DNA of 64,000 bases from Thiotrichales bacterium (GCA_016745035.1 JADGDE010000010.1:79132-143131), one strand, 5' to 3'. Positions 37,508-47,024 are shown, counted from the stretch's first letter. The notes: a model not told the origin generated them from the letters alone. Made by a program: numbers and translations.

Positions 37508-39739
37508 TTATAAAGATTTTTCTTGTAAAATTTTCGGGGTAATGAAAATCAACAATTCTTGTTTAGCATCAGAGTGCTGTCGTTGTCTAAAGAGTGTGCC
37601 CACTAAAGGTAGGTCACTAACAAATGGAACTTTTTTGACTAGATTTTGGCTGTTTTGTTCATAAACACCGCCCAAAATAACCGTTTCACCATTATCAACT
37701 AAGACCCGACTTTTTACCTCTCGCTTATCAAACCCCCCTGCCAAACGGATATTGTCTTTACTGATATGTAAATCCATAATAATCCGATCATCTGGAGTAA
37801 TTTGCGGTTTAACTTTGAGCATGAGCACGACTTCTTTAAAGGTCACCGTACCGGCAACCCCCACCCCGCCTGCGGTAAAGAGACTGACTTCAACCCCTTG
37901 TTTGATCACCGCTTCATGTTGGTTAGCTGTGATAACCCGTGGACTGGATATAATTTCACCACGTCCCTCTGATTGCAAGGCACTGAGTTCTAATTGTAAT
38001 AAATAAGTGCCGATTTTACCGACAATCAGCCCCAAGGCTGCGGGAGTCCCAGCGGTAGCCGCGGCAGGTAAATCAATAATCAAGCCTTCTTTATTCTCAA
38101 CTGTGACCCCGGTTCCCCCTGCACCAAAGGTAATATCACCTTCATTTTTACCACTGGTCACAAGGCCATATTCATTATCTTTACCGAAAGTAAAATTGGT
38201 ACTTTGACCAAATTTCACCCCGAGGTCTTTAGTGAAATCATCATTGGCTATCACCACACGAGATTCAATCAAAACTTGGCGCACAGGTTTATCCAAAGCC
38301 CGTATCAAACGGCGAATATCTTCTAAGCGCTCACTGGTATCTTGAATGACCAAGGTATTGGTTCTTTCATCGACAGAGACACTCCCTCGATTGGAAACAA
38401 AGGAATGTGATGAGGCTTTATTCCCCCCATCTTTGAGAAGTTTTTCTAAATCCGAGGCTTTAGAGTAATTGATGGTAATAAATTCTGTGCGTAAAGGTTC
38501 GAGTTTTTTGATTTCTTTACGTGCTTCTAAGGCTCTGCGCTCTTGTTCATCAATATTTTTTTGTAAATCAATCGACCAAACGCGCCCAAGTTTTCTAATG
38601 CCTAAATCTTTTGATTCTAAAATAATGTCTAAGGCTTGATCCCAGGGTACATCTTGTAAGTTAAGGGTAATATTGCCAGAAACCTCATCGGTAACGATAA
38701 TATTCACCCCTTTGAAATCCGCGATGACTTTAAGAACCGCACGAATATCAATGTCTTGAAAAGATAAAGATAAGCGCTCACCTGTGTAAGTCCGCTTGCT
38801 AATATCAATGACTTCTTCTGGTTTTTCGACAAATTGTTTTACTTCCAAAGTATAAATATTATCAGTTTGGTAAGCTAAATGGGTGTAGCGCCCTTGGGTA
38901 GCCACCAGCATACGCACATCATTGCCTTTAACGGAGGTATCAATTGATAAAATGGGGGTGGCAAAATCTGTTACATCTAAGCGTCTATCCAAGTGCTCTG
39001 GTAACACAGAATCTTTAAAGGTTAACAAAATTTTATTTTTGCCTTCTTCTTTCATATCAACACTGATATGACGTTCAGATAATTTGACAATTAATTGACC
39101 TGCACCATCGGCTCCTCGCCGAAAATTGACATCCATTAGGCTTGGCTCTAAAGGTATGGAAACTGGGGGTTGTAATGCCACAGGCTGAGCGCTCGGTACT
39201 GGCATGGGAATGCTAACCGGACTCACTTGTTCACTTGGCATGACCGATTCTGGGATAGAGACAGGGGTGGCGATAGGTTGTGGCACAGGAGCAGGGCTTG
39301 TTGCTGGCATAGGCGCTGAAGCTACTTGAGGTGTTTCAAAATTTCCCTCAACACCGACTTCAATAAGCAAACGCTCAGCGTCGCGTTGCATATTAAATTT
39401 GGTCTTATTAACTAAATTAATCACAACGCGGGTTCGTTGATTAGCCTCGACAGAGCGCACACTTTGCACCGCACCAATACCGATGGTTTGGCTACGCTCG
39501 GCAACATCCAGTTCGATATTGGGAAAATCCAAGACAATACGTGCTGGATTATCGGTGGTAAAACTCGCTGGCATCGGTGCATTTTGATCAAAATCCAAAC
39601 TGATCGCAATACGGTTACCTGGCAAGACTGAATGACTTATCTCATTGAGTATTGCCGCAGCTTGTACTTGAGCACTGGTTAATAAACCCAGCCAAAGCAG
39701 AGAAAAATATATCTGCCATCTTGTTCTTTGTTTTATCAT
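37508..39739 (-). CDS. pilQ: Type IV pilus secretin PilQ
   Basis: This is the outer-membrane channel through which the pilus emerges. A signal peptide (ending SAQVQA-A) is followed by two AMIN domains (near residues 25-125 and 200-310), separated by a Pro-rich linker, which bind peptidoglycan. Then come an STN domain (LSFQDIDIRAVLKVIADFKG), an N1 domain and the secretin core with VLIESRVV and the C-terminal VPFVSDLPLVGTLFRQ. Length is 743 from the ATG at 39739; ten extra residues upstream are atypical. It is downstream of pilP by about 45 bases. aroK/aroB, common neighbours, are replaced by the Ig-repeat lipoprotein gene. Confidence 0.95.
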   Translation of the reverse strand: MIKQRTRWQIYFSLLWLGLLTSAQVQAAAILNEISHSVLPGNRIAISLDFDQNAPMPASFTTDNPARIVLDFPNIELDVAERSQTIGIGAVQSVRSVEANQRTRVVINLVNKTKFNMQRDAERLLIEVGVEGNFETPQVASAPMPATSPAPVPQPIATPVSIPESVMPSEQVSPVSIPMPVPSAQPVALQPPVSIPLEPSLMDVNFRRGADGAGQLIVKLSERHISVDMKEEGKNKILLTFKDSVLPEHLDRRLDVTDFATPILSIDTSVKGNDVRMLVATQGRYTHLAYQTDNIYTLEVKQFVEKPEEVIDISKRTYTGERLSLSFQDIDIRAVLKVIADFKGVNIIVTDEVSGNITLNLQDVPWDQALDIILESKDLGIRKLGRVWSIDLQKNIDEQERRALEARKEIKKLEPLRTEFITINYSKASDLEKLLKDGGNKASSHSFVSNRGSVSVDERTNTLVIQDTSERLEDIRRLIRALDKPVRQVLIESRVVIANDDFTKDLGVKFGQSTNFTFGKDNEYGLVTSGKNEGDITFGAGGTGVTVENKEGLIIDLPAAATAGTPAALGLIVGKIGTYLLQLELSALQSEGRGEIISSPRVITANQHEAVIKQGVEVSLFTAGGVGVAGTVTFKEVVLMLKVKPQITPDDRIIMDLHISKDNIRLAGGFDKREVKSRVLVDNGETVILGGVYEQNSQNLVKKVPFVSDLPLVGTLFRQRQHSDAKQELLIFITPKILQEKSL

Positions 39740-39784
39740 CTTCACATCTCTTGTTAGCAGCCAAGCCAAATGCGGTTGTGGGGT

Positions 39785-40342
39785 TTAATCAACAACGGTC
39801 AGCACGATTTTAGCGGGCACTTCTTCGTAACATCCCCGTTCATCTTGATGCAATTCATGTAATTGAATAGTGTTTTCATCAATGGAGATAATGCGACCAT
39901 AGCGCTTACCTGCATAGTTATTTTCTTCAACCCGATGGACATTACCATCAGGGTCAAGTACCAACCCCCAAATTTTGCCGCCTTGAGCTAAACTACCCAC
40001 CATGATCAGTGCATCTAAAGGGAAAAGTTCTAATTGTTGCTTAGCACGGTATCGATCGGGGCGAGGACAGTCTTCAGGCAATTCTTCATCGCTCGCTATA
40101 TCTTCATCTTTGATGACAACTTCTTGCTCAAAACTGATAAAAGGATCAGGCTTTTTATTTTTAATCGCTTGGTACTGATAATTTTCCTCAGTTGGAAACT
40201 GGGGTAATTCTTTTAGCGGTGGACTGGGTTTCTTTTTAATCGTCGCTACAAATGTTTCTAAATCTGACATCAATGGCTTAGCACAACCGCTTAATGCTAT
40301 GAGGATAAAAAAAGCAGATAAGACTACAAAAAATGGTCGCAT
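39785..40342 (-). CDS. pilP: Type IV pilus lipoprotein PilP
   Basis: This is an inner-membrane lipoprotein that links PilN/PilO to PilQ. The lipobox is FILIALSGCAKP (Cys near residue 20). An extended linker leads to a small beta domain: FPLDALIMVGSLAQGGKIWG, VHRVEENNYAGKRYGRI and IQLHEL are the family core. Length is 185. Its ATG overlaps the pilO stop by one base (TAATG). Confidence 0.93.
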   Translation of the reverse strand: MRPFFVVLSAFFILIALSGCAKPLMSDLETFVATIKKKPSPPLKELPQFPTEENYQYQAIKNKKPDPFISFEQEVVIKDEDIASDEELPEDCPRPDRYRAKQQLELFPLDALIMVGSLAQGGKIWGLVLDPDGNVHRVEENNYAGKRYGRIISIDENTIQLHELHQDERGCYEEVPAKIVLTVVD

Positions 40343-40947
40343 TATTCTTCCCCTTTGTCATCTTCGATATAAAAGTAAGTTTTGGCTGTAGAGGTCATTT
40401 GTAATAAACCTGAACTTGCTTTATTACCACTCAGAGGGCTAATGTTAATATTGTGTTGAGTGACAATCCGTTTTAATTCAGCAATATCACTGACAAATTT
40501 ACCAAAAGCATGATAATTACCAGTCATGACCAATTTAATCGGCACTTCAACATAAAATTCATTTTGTCTATGGTTTTCAGGTTGAAATACTTCAAATTGT
40601 AAGCCACTGGCTAGCCCTGTTTCACTAATATCAATCACCAATCCCGGAATTTCCGCTTCACCAGGTAAACGTTTTAATAATTCTCCAAAGGAGTCTTTAA
40701 TATCTTGTAATTGTTCTTTGAGTTTTTCTAATGAATTAGCTTGGCGCTGTTTTTTCTCAAATTCATCTTTAAATGATAATTCTTCGCGTTCAACATTATC
40801 CAATTGTCCCAGTTGATCCATGGTAATCAGATAAACACCCGCACCAGCTAATAATACGCATAAAAATACGATCACCACAGCCTTGACAATAATAGGCCAA
40901 TTGCCATAGTTTTCTGGGTCTAGATTATTAAAATCATCCAAGGTCAT
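40342..40947 (-). CDS. pilO: Type IV pilus assembly protein PilO
   Basis: This is an inner-membrane protein of 201 residues. The N-terminal motif LDPENYGNWPIIVKAVVIV leads into one membrane segment (near 20-45), then a coiled coil and a periplasmic ferredoxin-like domain (LPGEAEIPGLVIDISETGLA, VPIKLVMTGNYHAFGKFVSDI). It forms heterodimers with PilN. It starts 9 bases after pilN. Confidence 0.94.
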   Translation of the reverse strand: MTLDDFNNLDPENYGNWPIIVKAVVIVFLCVLLAGAGVYLITMDQLGQLDNVEREELSFKDEFEKKQRQANSLEKLKEQLQDIKDSFGELLKRLPGEAEIPGLVIDISETGLASGLQFEVFQPENHRQNEFYVEVPIKLVMTGNYHAFGKFVSDIAELKRIVTQHNINISPLSGNKASSGLLQMTSTAKTYFYIEDDKGEE

Positions 40948-40956
40948 AGTGATAAC

Positions 40957-41553
40957 CTATATCTCTTCTTCATCTTCAGCAGTGGCTTTTTTCGGTGAGT
41001 CTTGTTTTACCGTAAATTCGAACTCACTGACCTTACGATTACTCTCACCGGTTTTATAAAATCGACTGTCGCGCTTGCGAATAATTTTTAAATTGGGGCG
41101 CTTAAACCAGGGAGATGCCTCAATATTATTCATCACCTCCGACACCAAAGCATTAGATTTTGCAACGCCAGAGAGGGTCAGTTTATCGCCATTTTGAATT
41201 AAAGATTCATAAAATAAGTCCCCAGGTGAGGTGTTGACTATTTCATCAAACATATGCACGACTTGGTGGCGGTTGCCTTGCAGTTTTTGAATCACATCCA
41301 TCCGCGCAAATAACTGTTCTCGCTGTGCATCTAGCTCTTTAATTTCTGCAATTTTCTTATCAGCTTTTTTAATTTCAGTTTGCAGATAAGCATTACGTTC
41401 TTTTTGCCAATAAATCAATCCTTCAATATAGGTATAAACCCCAAAAAAGATCGCCCCAGTGATGCCAAGTGCTATCAAGGTGATGAACACAAAACGGGTT
41501 TCACGTTCCTTTTTAAGTTCTGCCCGCCAAGGCAACAGATTTAAATGTGCCAT
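40957..41553 (-). CDS. pilN: Type IV pilus assembly protein PilN
   Basis: This is a bitopic inner-membrane protein of 198 residues. The short cytoplasmic start MAHLNLLPWRAELKKERE contains the NLLPWR motif that docks into PilM. One membrane segment (near 24-46), a coiled coil and a periplasmic domain with LTLSGVAKSNALVSEVMNNI follow. Its ATG overlaps the pilM stop by one base. Confidence 0.95.
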   Translation of the reverse strand: MAHLNLLPWRAELKKERETRFVFITLIALGITGAIFFGVYTYIEGLIYWQKERNAYLQTEIKKADKKIAEIKELDAQREQLFARMDVIQKLQGNRHQVVHMFDEIVNTSPGDLFYESLIQNGDKLTLSGVAKSNALVSEVMNNIEASPWFKRPNLKIIRKRDSRFYKTGESNRKVSEFEFTVKQDSPKKATAEDEEEI

Positions 41554-42644
41554 TATCCGCGCACCTCATCAAAACTGCGTAACGCCAAACCACAAGCTAT
41601 CATCAGTGCAGGGGCATCATTCATCAGCAATTTTTTATTCACTTGCTTTGCATCAATAGACATGCCAAGAAAAGGATTAGCCATGGTGACATGCCCACCA
41701 ATTTTGCCACTGATTAATTCAACAATGCCAGGAATTGAAGCACAGCCTCCAGCAATAATCGTATGGGCAATATTCCCCGATGTGCCTGCGGAATAGTAAA
41801 ATTGAATTGCCCGATGAACTTCTTGTGCCATCGCTTCTTTAAAAGGCTCTAATAAATCGCTTTCATAATCATCTGGCAGACCACCATTGCGTTTTGCCAT
41901 GGTCGCCTCTTCATAGCTCAACCCATATTGATGTTGAATTTGTTCAGTGAGTTGATTGCCGCCGAATTCTTGTTCTCTGGTAAAAATAATTTTTAAATCT
42001 TGTAATACACTAATACTGGTTGAAGTCGCTCCGACATCAATCAAGGCAATCACGTCTTCGCTATCGATTTCAGGATCGTTTTGTGCGAGTAAAGTGAAAG
42101 CATTTTCTAACGCAAACAACTCAATATCGACCACTTTTGCCTTAATACCGCCCATTTCTAACACAGCGACTTTATCCTCAACAATGTCGCTTTTAGAGGC
42201 TGCAAGCAAGACATCGACTTCCTCATCTGGATTTTTTTCACTCGGGCCGATGACTTCAAAATCAAGGCTGACCTCATCGGTGGGATAAGGGATATATTGT
42301 TCAGCTTCCATTTGAATGGACATTTCCATATCATGATCATTCATTCCAGCGGGCATCTGAATTTGCTTGGTAATGACGGCAGATCCGGCAACAGCGACTG
42401 CGCCAAATTCAGCTTTTTTTAATTGCGCCCGTTTCACCGCACGTCTAACAGCTTCGCCGACTAATTCCACATTCCGAATCACTTTATCTTCAACTGCTTT
42501 ATCTGGCAGTGGTTCCATGACGTAGTTATCAACGCGGTAACTGTTTTCGCCTTTGCCAACACGGCTCAGTTTTAAGAGTTTGATTGCAGTGGAACTGATA
42601 TCGATACCGACGACAGGGACAGGTCCAGATTTGAACAAGCCCAT
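41553..42644 (-). CDS. pilM: Type IV pilus actin-like protein PilM
   Basis: This is a cytoplasmic FtsA-like ATPase that anchors the PilNOPQ alignment complex. VVGIDISSTAIKLLKLSR is phosphate loop 1, VIALIDVGATSTSISVL the second, and IAHTIIAGGCASIPGI the adenosine motif. GGAG lies 8 bases before the ATG at 42644 (363 residues); an earlier ATG at 42659 overlaps that ribosome site. It is the first gene of the operon, so the promoter lies in 42645-42930, shared with the divergent TauE/SafE gene. Confidence 0.95.
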   Translation of the reverse strand: MGLFKSGPVPVVGIDISSTAIKLLKLSRVGKGENSYRVDNYVMEPLPDKAVEDKVIRNVELVGEAVRRAVKRAQLKKAEFGAVAVAGSAVITKQIQMPAGMNDHDMEMSIQMEAEQYIPYPTDEVSLDFEVIGPSEKNPDEEVDVLLAASKSDIVEDKVAVLEMGGIKAKVVDIELFALENAFTLLAQNDPEIDSEDVIALIDVGATSTSISVLQDLKIIFTREQEFGGNQLTEQIQHQYGLSYEEATMAKRNGGLPDDYESDLLEPFKEAMAQEVHRAIQFYYSAGTSGNIAHTIIAGGCASIPGIVELISGKIGGHVTMANPFLGMSIDAKQVNKKLLMNDAPALMIACGLALRSFDEVRG

Positions 42645-42707
42645 AGATCTACTCCCCATTCTTAATTGCCTTGATAAAGCTGGATTAACCTTGCTACTTT
42701 AAAGACA

Positions 42708-42723
42708 TTTTTTATATAAAAAA
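42708..42723. repeat. AT-only palindrome upstream of pilM
   Basis: TTTTTTATATAAAAAA is a perfect 16-bp palindrome, 64 bases upstream of the pilM start. It may be part of the pil promoter region (AT-rich bent DNA) or only a chance AT tract. Confidence 0.35.
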
Positions 42724-42871
42724 CATTGTGTTATGAAAACTTCATGCGAATGTACATTAAGCACTAGGGGTAACTATAAATCAATATTGCCAAAAGGTCT
42801 AGCTTAAAGCGAGAACTTCATAAAATTTTTGTTTGAAAATAAGTGAGTTAAAGGCTTTATCCTATCTTGCC

Positions 42872-42886
42872 AATATCGACGATATT
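42872..42886. promoter_or_regulatory. Operator-like palindrome in the pilM / TauE divergent region
   Basis: AATATCGACGATATT is a perfect 15-bp inverted repeat with a single central base. It lies 48 bases upstream of the TauE/SafE start and about 230 bases upstream of pilM. Size and position fit a dimeric repressor site for the exporter gene. The regulator is not identified. Confidence 0.4.
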
Positions 42887-42933
42887 CATGTGTATGATTT
42901 TATCGTAGACTAGCCTATTTTCGGAGAGTATCT

Positions 42934-43743
42934 ATGCTGGGGATAGAAGCCATTTTAGCTTTTTTAGGTTTAGGCGCAGTGGTCGGTTTTATGGCTGGTC
43001 TACTTGGCATCGGTGGTGGCGGTATCATGGTACCCATACTCACCAGTATTTTTTTATGGCAAGGTGTGGCTGTGGAACAAGTGGTACATTTAGCCCTAGG
43101 TACATCAATGGCATCGATTGTCATCACTTCTTTTGCCAGTTTACGCGCTCACCATCAACGGCAAGGCGTGTTATGGGATGTGGTTAAGCAACTCTCTCCC
43201 GGCATTATTTTAGGCACTTTTCTAGCTACTTTTTTAGTCGCTTTTACCCATTCTTTACATTTGGCCATTTTCTTTTCCTTGTTTATGGCCTACGTTTCGG
43301 TGCAAATGTTTTTAGATAAAAAGCCTAAGCCTTCTCGGCAGTTATTTGCTCGTGGGATCATGTTTTTCTCAGGCTCAGTGATAGGAGCTATATCGGCTTT
43401 GGTGTCTATTGGAGGTGGCTCGCTAACCGTGCCTTATCTTACATGGCAAAATGTGGCATTAAAAAAAGCCATTGGCACATCAGCCGCTGTTGGTTTTCCT
43501 ATTGCTATTGCTGGCACTTTAGGCTATTTGCTCAATGGCTGGGATAGTGTTTATCCCCTCAACTATACCTTTGGTTTTATTTATTTACCTGCGGTTTTGT
43601 TGATTTCGATGCTTAGTTTTATCACTGCACCTTTAGGTGTGCGTATGGCGCATCAACTCCCGGTTGGCAAATTAAAAAAAATCTTTGCCTTCTTACTTAT
43701 GGGACTGAGTTTTAAAATGCTCAGTTCCATCTTAAGCGCTTAA
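42934..43743 (+). CDS. TauE/SafE-family anion permease
   Basis: This is an inner-membrane protein of 269 residues with about eight hydrophobic segments. The duplicated family motif appears as AGLLGIGGGGIMVPIL near residue 27 and ALVSIGGGSLTVPYL near 150. Members export sulfite, sulfoacetate or related sulfur anions, and the substrate here is unknown. GGAG lies 8 bases before the ATG. The gene is monocistronic: divergent from pilM and convergent with gspF (4-base overlap). Confidence 0.9.
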   Translation: MLGIEAILAFLGLGAVVGFMAGLLGIGGGGIMVPILTSIFLWQGVAVEQVVHLALGTSMASIVITSFASLRAHHQRQGVLWDVVKQLSPGIILGTFLATFLVAFTHSLHLAIFFSLFMAYVSVQMFLDKKPKPSRQLFARGIMFFSGSVIGAISALVSIGGGSLTVPYLTWQNVALKKAIGTSAAVGFPIAIAGTLGYLLNGWDSVYPLNYTFGFIYLPAVLLISMLSFITAPLGVRMAHQLPVGKLKKIFAFLLMGLSFKMLSSILSA

Positions 43744-44942
43744 CGAACTAACTGATTTAGCTCAAAAATCGGCATCAAAATCGCCAAGACGATTAACAAC
43801 ACCACCAAGCCCATGACTAAAATCAACAGCGGCTCAAAAATCGCCAAGAGTAAATTGATTAAATTTTGGGTCTCTTCGGTTTGGTTTTTTGCCGCTTGCG
43901 CGAGCAATTGTTGCAATTGTCCGCTGCTCTCACCGCTGGCGATCAAAGACAAAGTCACCGCTGGAAATAGCTGGCTTTGTGCCAAAGCTTGATGCAGACT
44001 ACCGCCTTCGCGCACTTGAGTGGCGGCAAACTCAATCGCACGGCGAATCGGGCGATTGGGAATGATTTCTGCGCTAATACGCAAGGCATCGAGCAAGGGC
44101 ACACCGCCTGCACTTAACATACTTAAAGATTGGGTAAAACGGCTGGTATTAATGCCTTGGCTTAAGCGTCCGAGTAAAGGCAAACGCAATAATAAACGCT
44201 GTCCTTGCTCGCGGATAGCGTCGATTCGCCATGCGTAGATGCCCATAAACAGTGATAACAATAAACCAAGGAACACATAGCCGCCATAGGCTTGTAAAAA
44301 GGCGCTGGCATCAATCAACACTTGGGTTAATAACGGCAGATTTTGCCCACTTTGCGCAAAGACTTGCACTACTTGCGGGACAACGAACAGCATCAGCCCG
44401 ATGACAATCAAGACCGCTACCAGCGTTAAAATGAGTGGATAAAACAAAGCGAGGAGAATTTTTTGTCGTAGACGATGACGGGCTTCGCTGTAATCGGCCA
44501 AGCCATTGAGGACTTTATCCAATGCCCCAGCTTGTTCGCCAGCGGCAACACTGGCACGATAGAGTTCGGGGAATACTCGAGGGAATTGCGCCATCGCATC
44601 AGCAAGGCTGTGTCCTTCGACGACTTTAGCCCGCAAGGACAATAATAGACTTTGTAAAGCAGCGCGGTGATGTTGTTTGGCAACGGTTTGCAGGCTGTTT
44701 TCTAAGGTTAGCCCTGCGCCAATCAAGGTCGCCAGTTGTCTGGTAAACAAAGCCATTTCCGCGCTTTTAATTCGCGGCCCTCTGTGCTTGGATTGCGCGC
44801 TTTGTGCTACCGCCTCAACCTGTAGTGGACTAAGTCCTTGTTCGCGTAATTGCCGGCGAATTTGTCCGGCATGATCGCCTTCCAATACCCCTTTGCGGGT
44901 GCGCCCTTTGGAATCAAGGGCACTGTATTCAAAGGCAAGCAC
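43740..44942 (-). CDS. gspF: Type II secretion / pilus platform protein GspF
   Basis: This is an inner-membrane platform protein of 400 residues. The N-terminus FEYSALDSKGRTRKGVLEGD and the two repeated domains (FTRQLATLIGAGLTLENSL near 70, FTQSLSMLSAGGVPLLDAL near 270) are typical, with membrane segments near 170, 220 and 375. The start region resembles GspF more than PilC. No other gsp gene is in the window; it is an orphan beside a small membrane protein gene 1 base upstream. Confidence 0.88.
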   Translation of the reverse strand: MLAFEYSALDSKGRTRKGVLEGDHAGQIRRQLREQGLSPLQVEAVAQSAQSKHRGPRIKSAEMALFTRQLATLIGAGLTLENSLQTVAKQHHRAALQSLLLSLRAKVVEGHSLADAMAQFPRVFPELYRASVAAGEQAGALDKVLNGLADYSEARHRLRQKILLALFYPLILTLVAVLIVIGLMLFVVPQVVQVFAQSGQNLPLLTQVLIDASAFLQAYGGYVFLGLLLSLFMGIYAWRIDAIREQGQRLLLRLPLLGRLSQGINTSRFTQSLSMLSAGGVPLLDALRISAEIIPNRPIRRAIEFAATQVREGGSLHQALAQSQLFPAVTLSLIASGESSGQLQQLLAQAAKNQTEETQNLINLLLAIFEPLLILVMGLVVLLIVLAILMPIFELNQLVR

Positions 44943-45371
44943 TTAACTACTGCTTAGTTTAGGTGCTGTTGTTTTATTGGCTTTTTTGACTTGTTTGGAA
45001 ATGATGCTGGTGATATACGCTTCATCTTTACGTCCAATGCGGTTAGCGCCAAGAATTTGTCTATAAGTGCCAGAGAAAGGCAAGACAGGAATAGCAATTA
45101 AAGTCGCTGTTGCCACCAATAAAATCGCCATCACCCGCTTGGTTGCCGTATCCAAGGCTTCTGGAGTCACTAGCCCTAATAAACTGACCAGATCAGTGTC
45201 TTTAACCGCATCATAAAAAATCGGATACCACTCGGGAATAAAATACGCAGCGGCGGCACTGCCGAGGGTCAAGACCACGATAATTAAGTCTGAGAGTAGG
45301 CTGATGAAAAAAAACATCAGGAAAATGCCAAAAAATACCATGATGGCAAGGATAATCGGATTGTCTTCCAT
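44943..45371 (-). CDS. Unrecognised small membrane protein next to gspF
   Basis: This 142-residue protein has three or four hydrophobic segments (near residues 5-45, 82-100) and a basic C-terminal tail with RKDEAYITSIISKQVKKANK. I do not recognise a family. It sits 1 base before gspF and about 14 bases after hslR, so it is likely co-expressed with both. Confidence 0.65.
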   Translation of the reverse strand: MEDNPIILAIMVFFGIFLMFFFISLLSDLIIVVLTLGSAAAAYFIPEWYPIFYDAVKDTDLVSLLGLVTPEALDTATKRVMAILLVATATLIAIPVLPFSGTYRQILGANRIGRKDEAYITSIISKQVKKANKTTAPKLSSS

Positions 45372-45385
45372 AACACGCCCCTTTA

Positions 45386-45793
45386 TTAGTCTGAATGCTG
45401 ATTGATAAAACGGTGGATTTGTCGTCGCTGTTTTTTATTCGGTCGTTTGCTCATCGCAGGATCTGCGGAGGCATTTAATTTTCTTTGTGCTTGGAGTTTT
45501 TCACGCTTGAGAATACTTTCAGCGGTCTCGGTGTAGAGTTGTTGCGCCACAGGGGCAGGACCGCGTTGTACAGAGAGTATTTCAATCAAGACATCCTTGA
45601 CTTGTTGTCCAATGCGAATTTCAACCATTTGTCCAACATTGATTATTTTTGAAGGCTTGATCCGTTGCCCATTGAGATGGACTTTACCGCCGCTGATAGC
45701 ATGACTAGCGAGGCTGCGCGTTTTGTAAAAGCGGGCGGCCCAAAGCCATTTATCCAAGCGGACTTTGTCTTTGGCTTCAACTGGGGTTTTCAT
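45386..45793 (-). CDS. hslR: Ribosome-associated heat shock protein Hsp15
   Basis: This is an S4-domain RNA-binding protein that rescues stalled 50S subunits with nascent chains. The S4 core VRLDKWLWAARFYKTRSLAS and GGKVHLNGQRIKPS is intact, followed by a basic C-terminal tail. The 135-residue length matches the family. Its start overlaps the 3' end of the double-thioredoxin gene by 17 bases. Confidence 0.92.
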   Translation of the reverse strand: MKTPVEAKDKVRLDKWLWAARFYKTRSLASHAISGGKVHLNGQRIKPSKIINVGQMVEIRIGQQVKDVLIEILSVQRGPAPVAQQLYTETAESILKREKLQAQRKLNASADPAMSKRPNKKQRRQIHRFINQHSD

Positions 45794-47024
45794 CTTCCAC
45801 CGTTAATTGTTTAGATATCCAACGCTCAAATATCGGCTGTTCGAGATAGCCTTTTTCTAACACAAATTTGAGAATTTGGTTAAAGCGAATCCGTTGTATC
45901 ACCGAATCAATACGGATAATTTCTTTTCCTTGCTCGTCAAAGAATAGCAAAGATGGGGTAAAGAAGATACCCAGTTTTTTTGCCCAGTCTTTGGCGCTGA
46001 GTTTTTCGCCTGAGGGCGTAAGTATCGGGGTATCCGACCACATATTCAGTTGCACCACATCCATGTTTTGTAGGCGTTTATAAATTACCTCATCGGTGAG
46101 AATATCACTATGAAAACGCTCACAATTATGGCATTGTGGTTGTCCAAAAATCACCGCCAAAGGACGTTTGGCAGCTTGCGTGCTGCGGTCAAACAAATAC
46201 GGTGCTTGGGTAAATAAGGGGTTTTTTATCAAGGTTTGTGAGGCATCCACTTCTTTAGGCTGATTGAATTTTTGGTTCATATAGCTTTCAAAACTGCCCT
46301 CAAGGTAGGAACGACCAACGACAAAATCAAGCGCGGCGCGAAACACATAAGGCGGATAATAGCCACGCAAGCGTAGCGTTTCTTTGCCTGTTTGATCATA
46401 AAAAATTAAAGACGGGGTAAAGTTGGTTTTCTCGGTATTAGCAAATTCGAGTTCGGTGGTTTTCTCACCGGTCATGGTGGTCACGGGCAATTCGCCCCAA
46501 ACATCAACAGCGACGACATCAAAATAGCGCGACATATATTGCTTAATATCATCGCGGGCAAACACGACTTTTTTCAATGCATCGCAATAGGCGCAATGTA
46601 CTTGCCCAAAATAAACAATTAAACCAATTTTATCTTTTTCCAACGCGGAATCTAAATCGTCGGGCAAATTTAAGAAAGTCAGTTGAAACCATTCGGGCAC
46701 GGAAATATTCCGAATCATAGGCACATCGGTAAAACTGACATTTTCATCATCATGACCGTTAGGTGTAATGTCAACCGGATAAGGTCCTTCGTCTAGCTCT
46801 GCGGGAATATCTTCCTCAACCAAGGTGATCGTCAAAGGCATGGCTTCTTCGTCCTCTGCCTCATCGGTTTTTAAGGTAATACTTAAAGGCATAGCTTCTG
46901 GCTCGGCGTTTTCTTTAAGAGTAATACTCAAGACCTCAGGGCTATTATCTTCTGCGATGCTTGGTTCTGCTTGCACAGAGCATAAAATCAGGTAGCTAAA
47001 TAAGTATAAAAACAAGTTTTTCAT
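45777..47024 (-). CDS. Periplasmic double-thioredoxin-domain protein (paralogue 2)
   Basis: The protein has 415 residues from the ATG at 47024. A signal peptide (ending SVQA-EP) and an acidic linker with three imperfect repeats of AMPLxITL precede two thioredoxin-like domains. The first has VYFGQVHCAYCDALKK and the second has FGQPQCHNCERFHS; both keep C-x-x-C. Each domain ends with a block like RIDSVIQRIRFNQILKFV or RLRGYYPPYVFRAALDFV. It is translationally coupled (ATGA) to its paralogue upstream. Periplasmic thiol-disulfide exchange, SoxW/DsbD-substrate-like, is inferred. Confidence 0.8.
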   Translation of the reverse strand: MKNLFLYLFSYLILCSVQAEPSIAEDNSPEVLSITLKENAEPEAMPLSITLKTDEAEDEEAMPLTITLVEEDIPAELDEGPYPVDITPNGHDDENVSFTDVPMIRNISVPEWFQLTFLNLPDDLDSALEKDKIGLIVYFGQVHCAYCDALKKVVFARDDIKQYMSRYFDVVAVDVWGELPVTTMTGEKTTELEFANTEKTNFTPSLIFYDQTGKETLRLRGYYPPYVFRAALDFVVGRSYLEGSFESYMNQKFNQPKEVDASQTLIKNPLFTQAPYLFDRSTQAAKRPLAVIFGQPQCHNCERFHSDILTDEVIYKRLQNMDVVQLNMWSDTPILTPSGEKLSAKDWAKKLGIFFTPSLLFFDEQGKEIIRIDSVIQRIRFNQILKFVLEKGYLEQPIFERWISKQLTVEDENPS

